Origin: Dermanyssus gallinae
Lineage: Eukaryota > Arthropoda > Arachnida > Mesostigmata > Dermanyssidae
Direction of reading: 5' to 3'
DNA length: 64,000 nt
NCBI GenBank assembly: GCA_003439945.1
Contig: QVRM01001785.1
Span: 1-64,000 of the forward strand
Below are positions 1 to 11,317 of the stretch, piece after piece. The notes under the pieces were generated by a model. That model was given only the letters and a program-made list of their open reading frames with translations. It did no database searches and was not told the DNA's origin. The position numbers were made by a program, and so were the translations under genes. Every line of letters starts with the position of its first letter. The stretch's first letter is position 1.

Positions 1-184
1 AAAAATATCTCCGATGACAAGCCGAAATGCGCAGTAGAGGACCGGCCCTTGTCACAGTCGCAGGAACTCTGGAACAGAGAATCCTTGGGCTCGTGAACAG
101 TGGCTAGTCGTTGTGCGCAGGCCTTTGGTGACAAATTTTGATTGAAGATTTTAACGTGTACCCACAGTGTCGTTTTGTGCCTTC

Positions 185-884
185 TCATTGTGCTTTTATA
201 TCAAAACTTTGTACGTGAATGGGGTTATGTTCAATTTGAGTGAAATAAATAGAATTATATATATATATATATATACACATTGAGTGAGCGCTCACGAACG
301 AACCTGAGCAGACCGTTGAACGAGATCCTCCAGCGCCGCATAGGTAAACGCATTCGAGGCGGAGTCCGGCGACGTCGAACGTATCGTCAGCCGACAGATC
401 GACGTGCACCTGACCGGGCAGCACATAGCTGGCCTGCTGCGTGCGCACGTAGAGAAAGACGGTTGCACGTTTGTCCGCTCTGCGGGCGAGCGTCAGCGCG
501 AAATCTGCCCGCTGGCCGATGTGCAGAACGCGTGCACAATGTCGTTCTTCGTCGGCAGCGTGTCGGACCTCGCCGGCCACTCGGCTTCGGTAACCTGCGG
601 CGTGGAGAACGCGCCATACTTGAACGGGTCGGGACTGCCGGAGTCGAGGAGTGCGGCAAAACGCGACATCTGGCGGCTCGCGTCAACCAGAGCAGAACGC
701 GCAGCACAAGGTAGCGTAGGTACGTGTACCAGTCCAGCTGACCGATACTCGTTGTGACCGTGGGTTTGGTGTCGTCGGCGTCCGGGCTCGAAGCCTTGCT
801 CCCGGACACGTGTTCCTCGGGGGACATGGTTGGCTTTTGGTTTGTTTGCGGCGCGTTCTCTCTCCTTCTCTCTTTTTTCTTCAC
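185..884 (-). other. GC-rich coding-like segment, gene unknown
   Basis: This stretch is much richer in G and C than its flanks. On the minus strand it reads as two long overlapping open frames. One starts near 884 and has an acidic/serine-rich beginning followed by a hydrophobic and basic stretch (TYLRYLVLRVLLWLTRAAR). The other, from about 580, contains a plausible soluble segment (ATVFLYVRTQQASYVLPGQ). The plus strand is also open, as expected for GC-rich DNA. I recognise no family. It could be one or two exons of a gene extending to the left of the window, or one exon with a frameshift, or chance openness. The composition makes real coding plausible but unproven. Confidence 0.3.
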
Positions 885-2870
885 TACTTCACTTTACCAC
901 TGTTTCTTTTGCTTCCGCCGTTCGTTAGCAATTTGTGAAGCTATTCCTTATACAATATATCTCTTTCCCATTGTCTTCCGTCGACTTGTTTTCCGCGGTT
1001 CCTCCTCTCCCGCCTCTACAGTGGGCCAGCCCGTCCGGTCGTACACACCGTACAAATCTGTCATTCACGCAACCACTTACACATCCACATACGGGGTTCA
1101 CGTCGTAACCACCCACACCCCACCCAACACACACATACACACACACGGAGCCACGAACCGACTCCTCCGTGTCGAGCGAGTTCCACTACAATCGGAATCA
1201 CAGGTTGTGGGGGTCGCAGATCAGTTACGAGTGCTGGGCCGTGGTGTCAACGAGAAGAACGTACGATCGTATACGGCGAGCTGTCACAAACGATTCGCAC
1301 CAGCGCGGTCCATCCTTAGCGTGGAGCTTCGCGTCCCCAAACAGCTGTCGTCCTACATTTGGCAACTGTCAAAACGGGCCGGTGAGCAAGTCGATTTAGA
1401 TGGACCTAGTGGTTCAGCAAACATTACAGTAACAGCTGCAGGGAACACCGCCGCCCGCCGCCACTAACAGCCGCAGTACCGCCAAAGCTGAGATACGATC
1501 TGCTTGAGTAGCCACCACACTGATGCCGGTCGCTTTTACAACCGCTGTCATCAACAGCAACAATCAGTACGATTGCTCGTCACACATCTACCAGCAAATG
1601 CTACATTGCGTCTCCTACCCTATCCCCCCCCGCCCTGGGGCATGCAACCACCCGTTGTCACAGGCGTAATTATCGTCACAGGTCATCCACACTGTGGAGG
1701 AGGTGTGGAGGAGGAACACAGGAGAAACGCCTGGGAGAGTGTGCCGGCACGCTTGCCCATAGCGTGTAGCGTTGTGGTAGCCGACAGCAGAGCAGCAGCA
1801 GCAGCAACCAGCAGTAACCGCACGGCACGGTGACCGTTACAGATAGCTGCCACCTTAGCCGCAATATGACATACAGTTTTGAGTAGTCCGTAAGTACTAG
1901 TCATTGCTAGTAAGCTCGAATGTAACAGGCTTGTTCAACCGTTTTTTCGACACAAGGGTCGAAATTGGCAATCCATAATCCCCTTTTTGTAGTACGCGCC
2001 ATCTCTGCCTGGGGTACTGGCGCTAACGCAGCTCGTATCAACCTGCGAATGTAGGGCTTCGAAAAAACCCGGCAACAACAACAACAATTACAAACAAAAA
2101 CAACAACAGCAACAACAACAATAGCAACAACAACCACAACAACACGGCAGGTTGAGTTTCTCTTTCATTCCTCTGATCCTCTCTTTGTCTCCTCTCAGCA
2201 AATTCGACTAGGCTATTGCTTAGTAACTCTATATGAATAACAGTTAGATAGCACTATAGTGTCACTACTACGACTTTGACCACTACGCATTCTACTCCTA
2301 TCCTAATCCGCGTACGATTGTTGTTGTTGTTGTTGCGGTGCGCATATCTTTGCAACCTTAAACGCCTATCCTAAGAGTTCAATGAGGGTAAGCTGGCTTT
2401 GCCTTCACCGTCCGGACCGGCCGGAAATAATCACACGAGGCGAAATGGATTAAGATCTCTCTCTCACTCGGAATCGAGCCGTGCATAACACTAACAACAT
2501 TAGGAGCGTACAGTGGCGGCAAAAGTTCTGATGGCGATCGCGACGCGCTGCCAGCCAGAGCGGGGTCGTGTGCAAAGTTGATCTCAATCCGAGCTGAGCT
2601 CTCCAATGAAAGTGAGATGAGGAAGAGAGGACAATTTGGACCAAATCGACTGATGAGGAGAATTGTTGCCGATACCTAACTAGCCGAGTGTGTCTTGTCT
2701 CGCCATCTAATGACGACCCCGTTGGACAATGGACTCATCCCGTTAGATTGAAGCGCATAACGAGCGCGCAATGTACTTTTACTTTTATGTATATATTTAT
2801 TATACGATTACGATTCATCGATGGACGCAGAGGAAGGCCTGTCGGTCGGTTGGTTATCTATCGGCCTACA
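885..2870. other. No gene seen; simple-sequence DNA
   Basis: No homology or splice-supported exon is visible. The stretch holds a CA-rich run near 1125-1146, CAG repeats near 1794-1808, a CAA-type run around 2074-2140 and a short GTT run near 2320-2335. Open frames here are short or driven by these repeats. Confidence 0.6.
2074..2140. repeat. (CAA)n-like trinucleotide repeat
   Basis: Imperfect CAA/ACA trinucleotide microsatellite. The polyvaline open frame on the opposite strand is a by-product of the repeat. Confidence 0.7.
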
Positions 2871-3149
2871 TAAAGGCTTACCACTGATGCAATGCGTTAG
2901 GAAAGATGAATACTGCGTGGTGCTCTCCTCTGGGAGGGGTAAACGTCGCTGTATTTAATTTCCCACACACACTCGATTCTGCGGAGGAGCTTTGGACTTT
3001 CCGGGTTAAACCTGACCATGCCAACTATCGTCAAGCGGTGAATTCAATGACAGAATCGGTTGTGGTGCCAACAATGATAAAGGCGAAGTGCTGCTTCAGA
3101 TGATGGAAAAAATTGGTCTGAGATGTGCAAACGCGCATGAAAACCATAT

Positions 3150-4640
3150 ATATTGAAGTCACAATGGAAGCAGCACTATCGACCTGTTTGTTTCACAACC
3201 TTGTAAGCTGTGAAATTGAAAGCTTCGATGTTTTCTCGATGTAGCGGCCCGAAAACACCAATCAATGTTGGCCGTTGTCAATGTCCCGGTATTTGGCAAG
3301 GCGACATAACCCGCCAAGCTGGTCTGGCAATGATACGAATTAAATTATCCTCTTTGGGGCAGAGCGGTGGGCGGACCAGCTGGAGACCACGATGGGAAGT
3401 GCAGTGAAGTGGAAAAGGTTATGACATACAACGTCCGTGCTGTCCCAGCACGTGGCTGAAGAGGCACTTCCACCGGAGCAATTCGGCTTTAGGAGTGGCA
3501 GAGGCATCCGTAATGCAACCACGTTCTCCAGTCAGAAATCGAGCGAGCTGTGAGCAGGAGTGGATGGGTCTCTCCTGTGTGTAATAGCAAGTTTCTTTGA
3601 AGTGGACACCTTGTTGGTAGACGGTGAGCAGGGTGTATTAGAGATTAAGCAAAATGTGAAAACTCCGCAAGGAGACCCGCTAAGCTGCGTCTGCAGATGA
3701 TATCGTGTCGCTCATTGCGATCTAGGTGTCATCAAGCGCAATTCCTCGATGATAAAGGCGTTCCTTGTCTTGAAGGAACTTGAGATAAACACCAGGAAGA
3801 CCAAAGCCATGAAATTCAGGCGTGGAGGTTGATTGACTGCCAGAAACGTTGTACGTTGCTGCGGCCAATCATTGGAGTTTGTTAACTCTTTCCAGTAATT
3901 TGGCCTTCGGGTTCAATATACAGGAATGACGTCTACAGCGCATATAAACGACACAGTACGGAAGACACTTGTCTTTCTTTACGGGAAAGTAGGCAATGTC
4001 CGAAGACTGTCCGCTTTCTCAGCAGTGAGGCTTTTCATGCTTAAGATTATTCCGGGGCTGATGTATTGTCTTGACATGGTGTGGAACCACATCACGCTGG
4101 CAAATTTTAACTAGCTTGAAAGGTGTTTTTCATTATATATAAAGCGAGTGCTTTGCTTGCATAATCGAGCAAGAGGCCGGTTTGTGTATCTCAAGTCAGG
4201 CTGCCCACTAGCTGCTTAAACAATCCGACTAAGGCTGAAGATGCCGCGTACAGTACCTTACGAATGTTTTATTTCGGAGTGGAAGCTAAAGTCGAACAGG
4301 CCAGGCGGGAGGTCGCTGGTTTGGACGTTTTCAATGCCTTGCACTTTTGATCTGGTCCTGCATGTGACAATCGCCACGTATACACCAGGTACATAGTGCA
4401 TGGTTATCACTACCTGGTATGTTCAAACGCAACCTTTCACCAGGAGTACGAGTTGTGCACCTGCCGGTTCTGCCTGCAAAGGTGCGCCAAGTACCATGCA
4501 GTGGAATGCACCGCGCTAAACCAAAAATGGTTGCTCTACTTCTCTCGTCGGAAGCGTGAAGAAGATATAGCATCATGATGAAACATTTGAAACTGTATAT
4601 TATACTCAATTTGAGTGACATAAATATAATTGTAATAATA
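3150..4640 (+). pseudogene. LINE family B, decayed copy (RT and C-terminal Cys/His knuckle)
   Basis: Remnant of a non-LTR retrotransposon reverse transcriptase, broken by stops and frameshifts. Recognisable pieces in order are an FGFRSGRG block near 3482, a TPQGDPLS block at about 3662, an ADDIV active-site remnant at about 3693, and KTKAMKFRRGG at about 3797. These match the better copy at 25.2-27.1 kb ([25 protein letters not shown]). A C-terminal segment at about 4391-4520 carries the knuckle VHGYHYLVC ... CRFC ... KYHAVEC. The 3' end is AT-rich near 4600-4640. The copy cannot code for an active protein. Confidence 0.75.
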
Positions 4641-4649
4641 TAGGCCTTT

Positions 4650-6090
4650 CTGTGTTGTATCCAAGTAGTACTTATAGCTAAATAACATAACTGATATGTT
4701 TCTGAAGGACGGAGTACGGAGGACAGCCGCAACAGGTTGCAGATAATTACGAACGATGGATCGAGACTGTCAGTCAATCCATTCAATCGGCAATTCCTGA
4801 AATCGGGCTTCTTATTGATTCTATTATGGTACTGAGTTGAATACTGAGTTCCATTTAGACTATCGCGCGAGCATCAGGTCGACGTCAATCTGCGCTGTTC
4901 GTAGCAACGCCTTGAATCCAATGCAGCTAAGTGTCCGGCGCTTATAAGGCATTTACCTGATGGGTGGGTCCGTTCGCTGAAACGGTGAACTGTGCGTAGA
5001 AAAAGTCTAAGAAATGGTATATTCATATTGCACTTTATCCATTCACGATGTCACTTAAACACGCGTACACGACACGTCACACAACAACCACAGCATCATC
5101 GCGAGAAACAACAACAACAACAGCTACCATAACATCTACAACAACAATATTGTCTGCCGACGAGGATTACATCCACTAGCAAACCGCCAAGCAGGATCGT
5201 CAATCTTTCCCGTTGCTAGTTTATTCGTTACCACGTCATGCCCGAGTTGCCAACGACCAGCGGTAGAAACAACAACAACAACAGCAGTCACAACAACACC
5301 AACAATAATAAGCACTAAAACAACAACAACAGCAACTACTACTTGTTGTTGTTGTTGCTTTAGTAGTTGGCTAACACCTCTCAACGCTGTCTCTATTACT
5401 GTCGTCGTCGTGGTCAAGCGGAGCGAGAGCGCTTGTCGAGACGATCTGGACTTGGGCGTCCGCTCAGAGTAGAAGCCTGCCAGCCAGTCTAATCCCGGGT
5501 CTAGCTGTCTAAGGTGAGGAGGATGGGCCATGAGTTGTTTTTTCTATTTGGTATCTACCAAGAGCTACTACTTCCTTTTGGCCGTTGTAAACCCTTTCAT
5601 TCTTACGGCCGCCATTAAAAGAGTGCGAAATCAAGCGAAACGCGGCACAGCGCACCCGTGCCGCCCGCCGTTCCGGTAGTCCATCGTTAGTCAATAATAG
5701 TATTAGTTAGTAGTAGCAGTAATTTTGCATAAATGTATAGCTTTTTGTGTCAACGTTAGGATTTGTGTATCACAAGACACACACACACAACAACAGCGCC
5801 TGTTTCATGAACTGTGTGGTAGTGGCAGTCGTGAGTAATTAGGGTGTGCTCAGTTTCGGCCCCGTCGTCGGGCATTATATATCCCTCCTGTAGCACGGCC
5901 TGTAGCATGATGAGAAGAATCATGGATGCACTGACTGTAAAGTGCCACACACACAGGTCGATGACGTCGTCGAGGGAAACGAACGCTAACGCCGAGAAGC
6001 CAGGCTATCGGAGAGGATGAGGCCGGATCGGAGAGGACCACGGGGCATGACCCGATCGGTGGAGAGGGCATGAGTGGCGAGGTGTCTAAA
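4650..6090. other. No gene seen; CAA-rich intergenic DNA
   Basis: The stretch is dominated by CAA/CAG trinucleotide runs between about 5105 and 5345, which create polyvaline open frames. No conserved domain or credible splice pattern was recognised. Confidence 0.55.
5105..5360. repeat. CAA/GTT trinucleotide repeat cluster
   Basis: Several imperfect (CAA)n runs are followed at 5341-5358 by (TTG)n in the opposite sense. That gives a potentially self-complementary cluster. Confidence 0.65.
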
Positions 6091-6099
6091 ACAAGTGGC

Positions 6100-7260
6100 G
6101 GTACATCTCACGGACTCTTCTCAATGGAGATGCCGAGGGATGGATCCAAGTTCCATCTGGGCAAGAGAAAGCAGCAAAAACAGCTGCAAAGACAGTAGCT
6201 AGGGAGGCTGCGTCTGCAGTTATTTGGAGTCCACGAAAGGCTACTCCTACGGAGATCCAGCCGGAACTATTGTTCCACTGCCCAGAGAATCCCTAACTCT
6301 CTACGCACAAGGGAAATCCATAAGGGCCTATGTTGTTTTGCCTTAGCACTTCTGATCAGATGTCAAATCCAGGCAGGGCCCCTTTAACGTCTCGTACCTG
6401 GATGATGCAGTCCTGGGTTGTCCCGCGGGCGTCGTGGCGGAAGATCGACAAGCCTACAGCAGTTCGAGGAACCCGGTGGGCTGACACCCAACGCATCTAA
6501 GTGTGAGGTGTTCGCCATAGAGGGCCAAGATCCACAAGAGCAGAAGAAAGCCATCTAAACGATCATGTGCAAGCACTTCCCGGAATAGTTTACACGACAC
6601 GGGACGGCCTAAATGGTCTGCACTGTGCTCCCGCCATGTGTAAAAAGTAGGTCACGGGTTCTTCGTACGAAACAAGATATCCTTGTCAGAATCCGCCCAC
6701 GTTAGCGGAATCACTTGCTAATGCAAATTTAAGAAAACAACCATATTGGCAGGTGCGACGCCTAGGAGCCAACTTGACCCCGGCTCTATGAACGAGTACG
6801 TGAACTAAACCAACATTTTCTCGACGCTTGTAAATTTGAGATATCGGCAAAAGATATAATAGACGATTTCACATCAATAATCAAACGGGGCCGTTCCTTA
6901 TTGATGTGAAATCATCTAATATATCTCTTCCTTTAGCGGGTGCGACTTCAAACCTACCCTTGTATCGGCTTGGCGCCATGCTAAATCCTAATTTCATCCA
7001 CATTCTGGCGGCTATTAGAATAGGCGCCCTTGTCTGTGAGCCATTCTTATGCATATTAAAGGATGGGCTGGTCGATTCTGGCGGTCTACAACCGTTAAGC
7101 TGCCTAAAAGCTTAATGGAATACAATGACAATGACACTGAGAAGAGCAGGAATACCATCCAGACTCGAGCTCAACTGCATGATCGGAAGCAATGAATTAC
7201 CTGATGGGGTAATCATACCGCTATGGTCACATGACAATTTCATTTTCAATTTTGAGGATA
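6100..7260 (+). pseudogene. YLDD/RPD-type retroelement, fragmented copy
   Basis: Decayed plus-strand relative of the element at 13.4-15.1 kb. Around 6393-6455 the translation reads SYLDDAVLGCPAGVVAED, matching WYLDDGILGGPANVVASD in that copy. Around 6480-6550 it continues with a TPNASKCEVF-like segment. Between 7075 and 7230 there are DGLQPLS-like and LRRAGIPS-like blocks followed by DGVIIP, which align with HPLS, RRAGIPS and DGVTIP there. Stops and frame changes separate the blocks. A 29-nt inverted repeat lies between the two halves at 6852-6926. Confidence 0.65.
6852..6926. repeat. Inverted repeat (29-nt arms, 17-nt loop)
   Basis: Arms at 6852-6880 and 6898-6926 are complementary at 27 of 29 positions. 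The repeat sits inside the fragmented YLDD element and may mark an inserted hairpin or MITE core. Confidence 0.7.
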
Positions 7261-7439
7261 TGAGGAATCGCAATTATCATAATGCTTAAGTTCTCCTATA
7301 TAAAATATTTAAAATATGTATTAGCACCAACATGATCTATTTCATACTTTAACATGTCTCACTCCGTACGAAACTAACAATTGAAGTCGCTAAAAACTTC
7401 TCCCGCTCACATACATGACACGCTTTCTTCAACCTATTG

Positions 7440-7900
7440 ACGGGTAACTAGTTTTGACTAGAGTTTTTACTCGTTACCCATTTTTTTCATCTCACGTTTA
7501 AATAATCTGACTGAGGTGAGTACACGAATTTCTTTGGGAAACTCGGTCCAGATAGTCGGCAGGTTGTACGCGAGAGCATGACGAGTGCACTGCTTTAGAG
7601 CTACTGGTCTCACAAATTCCGTTGCACGTCGAGTCGTGCGTCTAACAGCAGCTCTTATAGAAAAAGCAGCATCATCCGTAATAACTCTTCTATACATCTT
7701 ATGGCAATTTTTACCCTGTAAACATCCCTAAGTAGTAAAAGCTTAAAGTCTTGAAAACACTTACGAACCGAATCGCTGCGGCGCAAGTTAAATACTGCCC
7801 TGAGGGCATCATTCTGAATGACTTCGGCCCTATGAGTTATACGTTTATTATCTCATCATATTTATTTTACTCATATTGAGTATGCATATAACATAAACAC
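7440..7900 (-). pseudogene. LINE reverse transcriptase C-terminal remnant
   Basis: The minus-strand frame at 7467-7697 ends with a layout typical of the far C-terminus of LINE reverse transcriptases: short aromatic/basic segments, then YNLPTIWTEFPKEIR, then SVRLFKREMKK. This compares with WNKLPSDIRTL...SQFKNTAR in the LINE-A copy next to it. No catalytic motif is present. The family assignment rests on layout and is tentative. Confidence 0.5.
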
Positions 7901-7929
7901 TTATACAGATTATACAATTATACAGTCAG

Positions 7930-8290
7930 CTGCTCGCGGCATGTTATTCGAGAGAGGCAGTGTAGTGATATCTTCGCAAGGGCCTGGCAGGCAGACACAT
8001 GAAACTTCGTACACACCTGAGAGCACAGTCGACAGACGCACTCGGTGTACTCCTCGTGGAAGCTCGTATTCGAACAAACCAGGTGATGATAGCCATTTAC
8101 TATGTATTTGGTATAGATGTGGCGATTGTCACATGCAAGACCAGACCAGAGTTGAGAAGCCCTGAAAATATCCAGGTCTCCGACCTCTCGTCAGACTTTT
8201 TCAACTTTATTTTCCCGTTCAGAGATAAAACTCTCGAATGGTACTGTACGCTTATACGTTTATTATGAATTCCCCCAGATAGAGATACCA
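7930..8290 (-). pseudogene. LINE family B, 3' fragment, inverted
   Basis: On the minus strand, nucleotides around 8085-8150 repeat the segment found at about 4345-4405 and 17310-17350 on the plus strand (shared core TGTGACAATCGCCAC). This is the segment just before the Cys/His knuckle of LINE-B. The remainder is too degraded to read. It lies opposite in orientation to the copy at 3.1-4.6 kb. Confidence 0.55.
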
Positions 8291-8402
8291 TAACAAAGAA
8301 TTGGCACTAACAGCATTTTATACACCATAAGAAGACCCTCGACAGGCACTCCTAGTTCTCGGAGACGACGAATAGATGAAACTACCGCATAGCATTTAAA
8401 CG

Positions 8403-10020
8403 TAATGATATGATATGATATGACGTTTATTCATTCTTAATTGTAGTTTCTCATTTGTGTTACAACTTCATATAGCCACAGGCTAGTGCGAAGCATATGT
8501 ACAAGTTACAGTAAGATTTTATACATTATCACCGTAGTATCTCGTGTTATTGCAATTATTTATCTATAGATTATGTACATGATTACATAAATATGGTTTA
8601 ATCAGACGCAAGTAAGGTAAGATAGTGCGTTCTAGCAGTGTTTTTGAATTGACTAAGCGATATTAGTGTCCTAATGTCACTAGGTAACTTGTTCCACAAG
8701 GTAACACCTGAATTACATAGTGCAAACCTTGATTGCGTACTTGTGGCCGGGGAGACAATAAGCAAGTGAGATGCCGAGCCTCGGGTGTTTTGGGTCCTTG
8801 CAGATTCGATAAGGCCAACCAGGTTGGGATGATGGCCAAGAAGAATACGCTTTATTTCGACAACTATGGTAAATTTAATAAGATGTGGTAACGGGAGCAC
8901 CGAGAGTTCCTTATATTGTTCTATCGTTATTGAGACGCGATGTGGGAGGCCTAAGACAAGACGAAGTGCTCTTTTCTGAAGCAAATGAAGCGGAGTTATA
9001 TTAGATGCATAAGAAAGACCGTACACCTCCAGACCGTATGTTAGGTGGCTCTGTACATACGCGTGGTACATTGCCGTAAGGCATTGGCGGGGCAGGATTT
9101 TGCGTGTGCGGTATATGGCGGCTACGCCACTGACAATTTTTTTTCTGACATGTTTCGCATGCGCCTGGAACGTCAGATGTTCGTCAAGAACAATGCCCAG
9201 GAACTTCGCTTCAACTAGTATATTAAGCCTGCGGTCGCATGCAAAAGCTTCAGGATTGATTGTCGATTGGCCTCTTGGAGTTTTAAATTGAACAATTCCT
9301 GTTTTTGACCAATTAATATAGAGGCCGTTATTTCTGAACCATAGAGATAGCCTTTCAATATCCTCACGAATCATTGTTTCAACTTGTTGGGGAGAGTCGC
9401 CCACGAATAGAGCCGTTGTGTCGTCAGCAAACAAGGTTAGTTTTGCGTGGTTAGGAATACTAAAAATATCGTTAACAAAAATATTAAATAATAGCGGACC
9501 ACTGGTACTCCCTTGAGCCACTCCAATCGATATATTTTCTATATGAGAAGAAGATTGTCCAATTTGGACAACTTGGCGTCTTTCACAGATGAATGAGCGC
9601 ACCCACTTTATAAAATTTTCACTAGCCCTATAAGTAGAGTAAAATTTTCACTAGCCCTATAATAACATCTAAGTGATCATGCCATCTAAGCGTCTCATGT
9701 AAAGTTAAGCCCAGACATTTGATAGTAGAGGAGAGTGTCACTTCCGTTATGAGTCCAGTTTTGGTTGCATTTATCACCAGACCGAATTTTTCAAACACAA
9801 GAACAGCATACTCTACTACTTGCATAGCCTTCAGCCTGTATCGCAGATGGTAGAATACGAAAAAGTAAGGCCGTATCATCAGCACAGACGATAAGCGTAC
9901 AGGCGGCGTCCTAATGTTTACTCCTTCTAAAATAACATTTTTTTACTGCCTGCTGCCTCTCCGCTAGGTATGACCTAACCCAGGACACAATAGTGCTATC
10001 ACAACCAAGTTTTTCGAGCA
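8403..10020 (-). pseudogene. LINE family A, reverse transcriptase 3' half
   Basis: Minus-strand non-LTR retrotransposon, 3' part. The long frame at 8598-9602 carries the second half of the reverse transcriptase domain: GVAQGSTSGPLLFNIFVND, the catalytic FADDT box, then a NGLYINWSKT motif and a C-terminal thumb/linker (LQKRALRLVLGLPHR). A preceding minus-strand segment at about 9950-10015 reads LEKLG..STIVSWVRSYL, the block between catalytic motif A and the QG box. The frame is broken near 9600-9660. The 3' end near 8403-8422 has a (TGATA)n tail, as in some LINEs that end in short tandem repeats. The upstream half lies at 11318-12720, beyond the mariner insertion. The clade is I/Jockey/CR1-like by inference. 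Confidence 0.8.
9628..9885 (-). pseudogene. LINE family A, duplicated or foreign RT piece
   Basis: The frame encodes VINATKTGLI and IKCLGLTLHETLRWHDHLD. These correspond to the INWSKTGIV and KFLGIVLDEHLTFQAHAK blocks that occur again downstream at about 9150-9310. The same domain region therefore appears twice, with a 23-nt repeat near 9618-9663 (GTAAAATTTTCACTAGCCC-like) at the junction. A piece of a related element seems to have been inserted or duplicated here. Confidence 0.6.
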
Positions 10021-11317
10021 TATACAGGTAGTTCAATAAGTTCTTAGAATGATCTTTTTAGAATTCGAATTTTGGCGCGCTTCCACCGCTATTAGGAACG
10101 GCAACTTTTCGACTGCTAGCCCTCAAAATATTATGGTGATTGGCCGTTGCGATTTCGTTTGATAGCTTTTCCCGTGCAACGTATCGGCGTGATTTTTAAA
10201 AATGAAGAAAACATAGTTTCGAGTGGTTATCAAGCATTTTTATTTCAAAGGTTGGAATGCGACCCAAGTAAAAATTGGGTTGGACGAGACGTACGGTGAC
10301 TCTGCGCCATGTTTTGCCACTGTTTCCAACTGGATTAATGTGTTAAAAAGAGGTCGCAGGAGCACCGAGAATGAACTACGTCCAGGAGGCCAAAAAACGG
10401 CAACTGATGAGGAAAACATAGAGAAAGTGCGAAACATCGTTGGCACAGATAAGCGAATGAACATTAAGGAGATAGCGGAGGCATTAGGAATTAGTTTAGG
10501 TAGTGTGCATTTTATCCTATACGAAAACTTGAAGATGAAAGAGCTCAGAGAAAAATGGCTGCCGCATTTGCTCAACCAAGGCCAAAAAACGCGCCTGTTT
10601 TCGCTTCACAGCAAAATTTGGCCAAGATGTCGAACAATCCGTCGGATTTTTGGCGCAGATTCATGACCGTCGATGAAAGCTGTGTCCATCACTACACTCC
10701 CGAGACCCAAGAAGCATCTTGCCAATGGTGTGCACCTGATGAAGGACCTCCGAAGAGGGTGCGGACAACGGCATTGACCGGAAAGGTGATGGCTACAGTT
10801 TTTTAAGACCAACGTAGAATAATGCTGGTCGACTACCTTGAGAGCGGTAAAACGATCACAGGAGAATATTATGCAAGACTGTTGGACTGCCTTTAGCAAG
10901 AACTCATCGTGAAACGGCCCGCTTTGCAGAAGAAGGTTGTCCTGTTTCACCAGGACAATGCTCCTGCACACAAGTCCCGGCAAGCATCGGCAAAACTGGC
11001 CCAACTGAGGTTCGAACTTATTGAACAACCTTCCTATTTTCCAGACCTGCCCCCCTCTGATTATTTCCTCTTCGAACATTTGAAGAATAGTCTCGGTGGA
11101 AAGCGTTTTTCCAGCAATGAAGAGGTTAAGGCTGCTGTCAATGCCTATTTTCAGTCTAAAGACGCGGAATTCTACTTAAGAGGTATAAAAGCTCTGAAAT
11201 CTTGGTGGGAAAAGTGTATTGAGCATCTCGGGGAGTATATCGAATAAGATAAATTTAAAAACATGATTTGGAAAATTCTTGGTTTTCATTCTAAGAACTT
11301 ATTGAACTACCTGTATA
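10021..11317 (+). mobile_element. Full-length mariner element with 30-bp inverted ends
   Basis: Outer ends at 10021-10050 and 11288-11317 are perfect inverted repeats of 30 nt including the TA target (GGTAGTTCAATAAGTTC inside). The 1.3-kb body holds a mariner-family transposase gene on the plus strand, now broken. The element sits inside LINE family A: the reverse transcriptase reads up to motif A on one side (VNHLL at about 11330) and resumes at LEKLG on the other. Its near-complete length and perfect ends point to a rather late insertion, although the transposase has decayed. Confidence 0.93.
10223..11247 (+). pseudogene. mariner transposase, broken (D,D34D)
   Basis: The transposase would cut and paste the element at TA sites. 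The amino-terminal part (10223-10600) has the paired helix-turn-helix layout: FKGWNATQVKIGLDETYGD, then TVSNWINVLKRGR, then IKEIAEALGISLGSVHFIL. The catalytic part has MTVDES (first Asp, about 10665), FHQDNAPAH (second Asp, about 10950) and PPSDYFLF (third Asp, about 11060). There are 34 residues between the second and third Asp, the mariner D,D34D signature. It ends at a stop at 11245. It is inactive as read: the frame shifts near 10580-10620, and in-frame stops lie at 10804 (TAA) and about 10894 (TAG). About 340 residues would be the usual family length, which fits the span. Confidence 0.92.

Noticed and set aside
10240..11079. Minus-strand open frames across the mariner
   Set aside because: They are antisense to the transposase, which has the D,D34D motifs on the plus strand.
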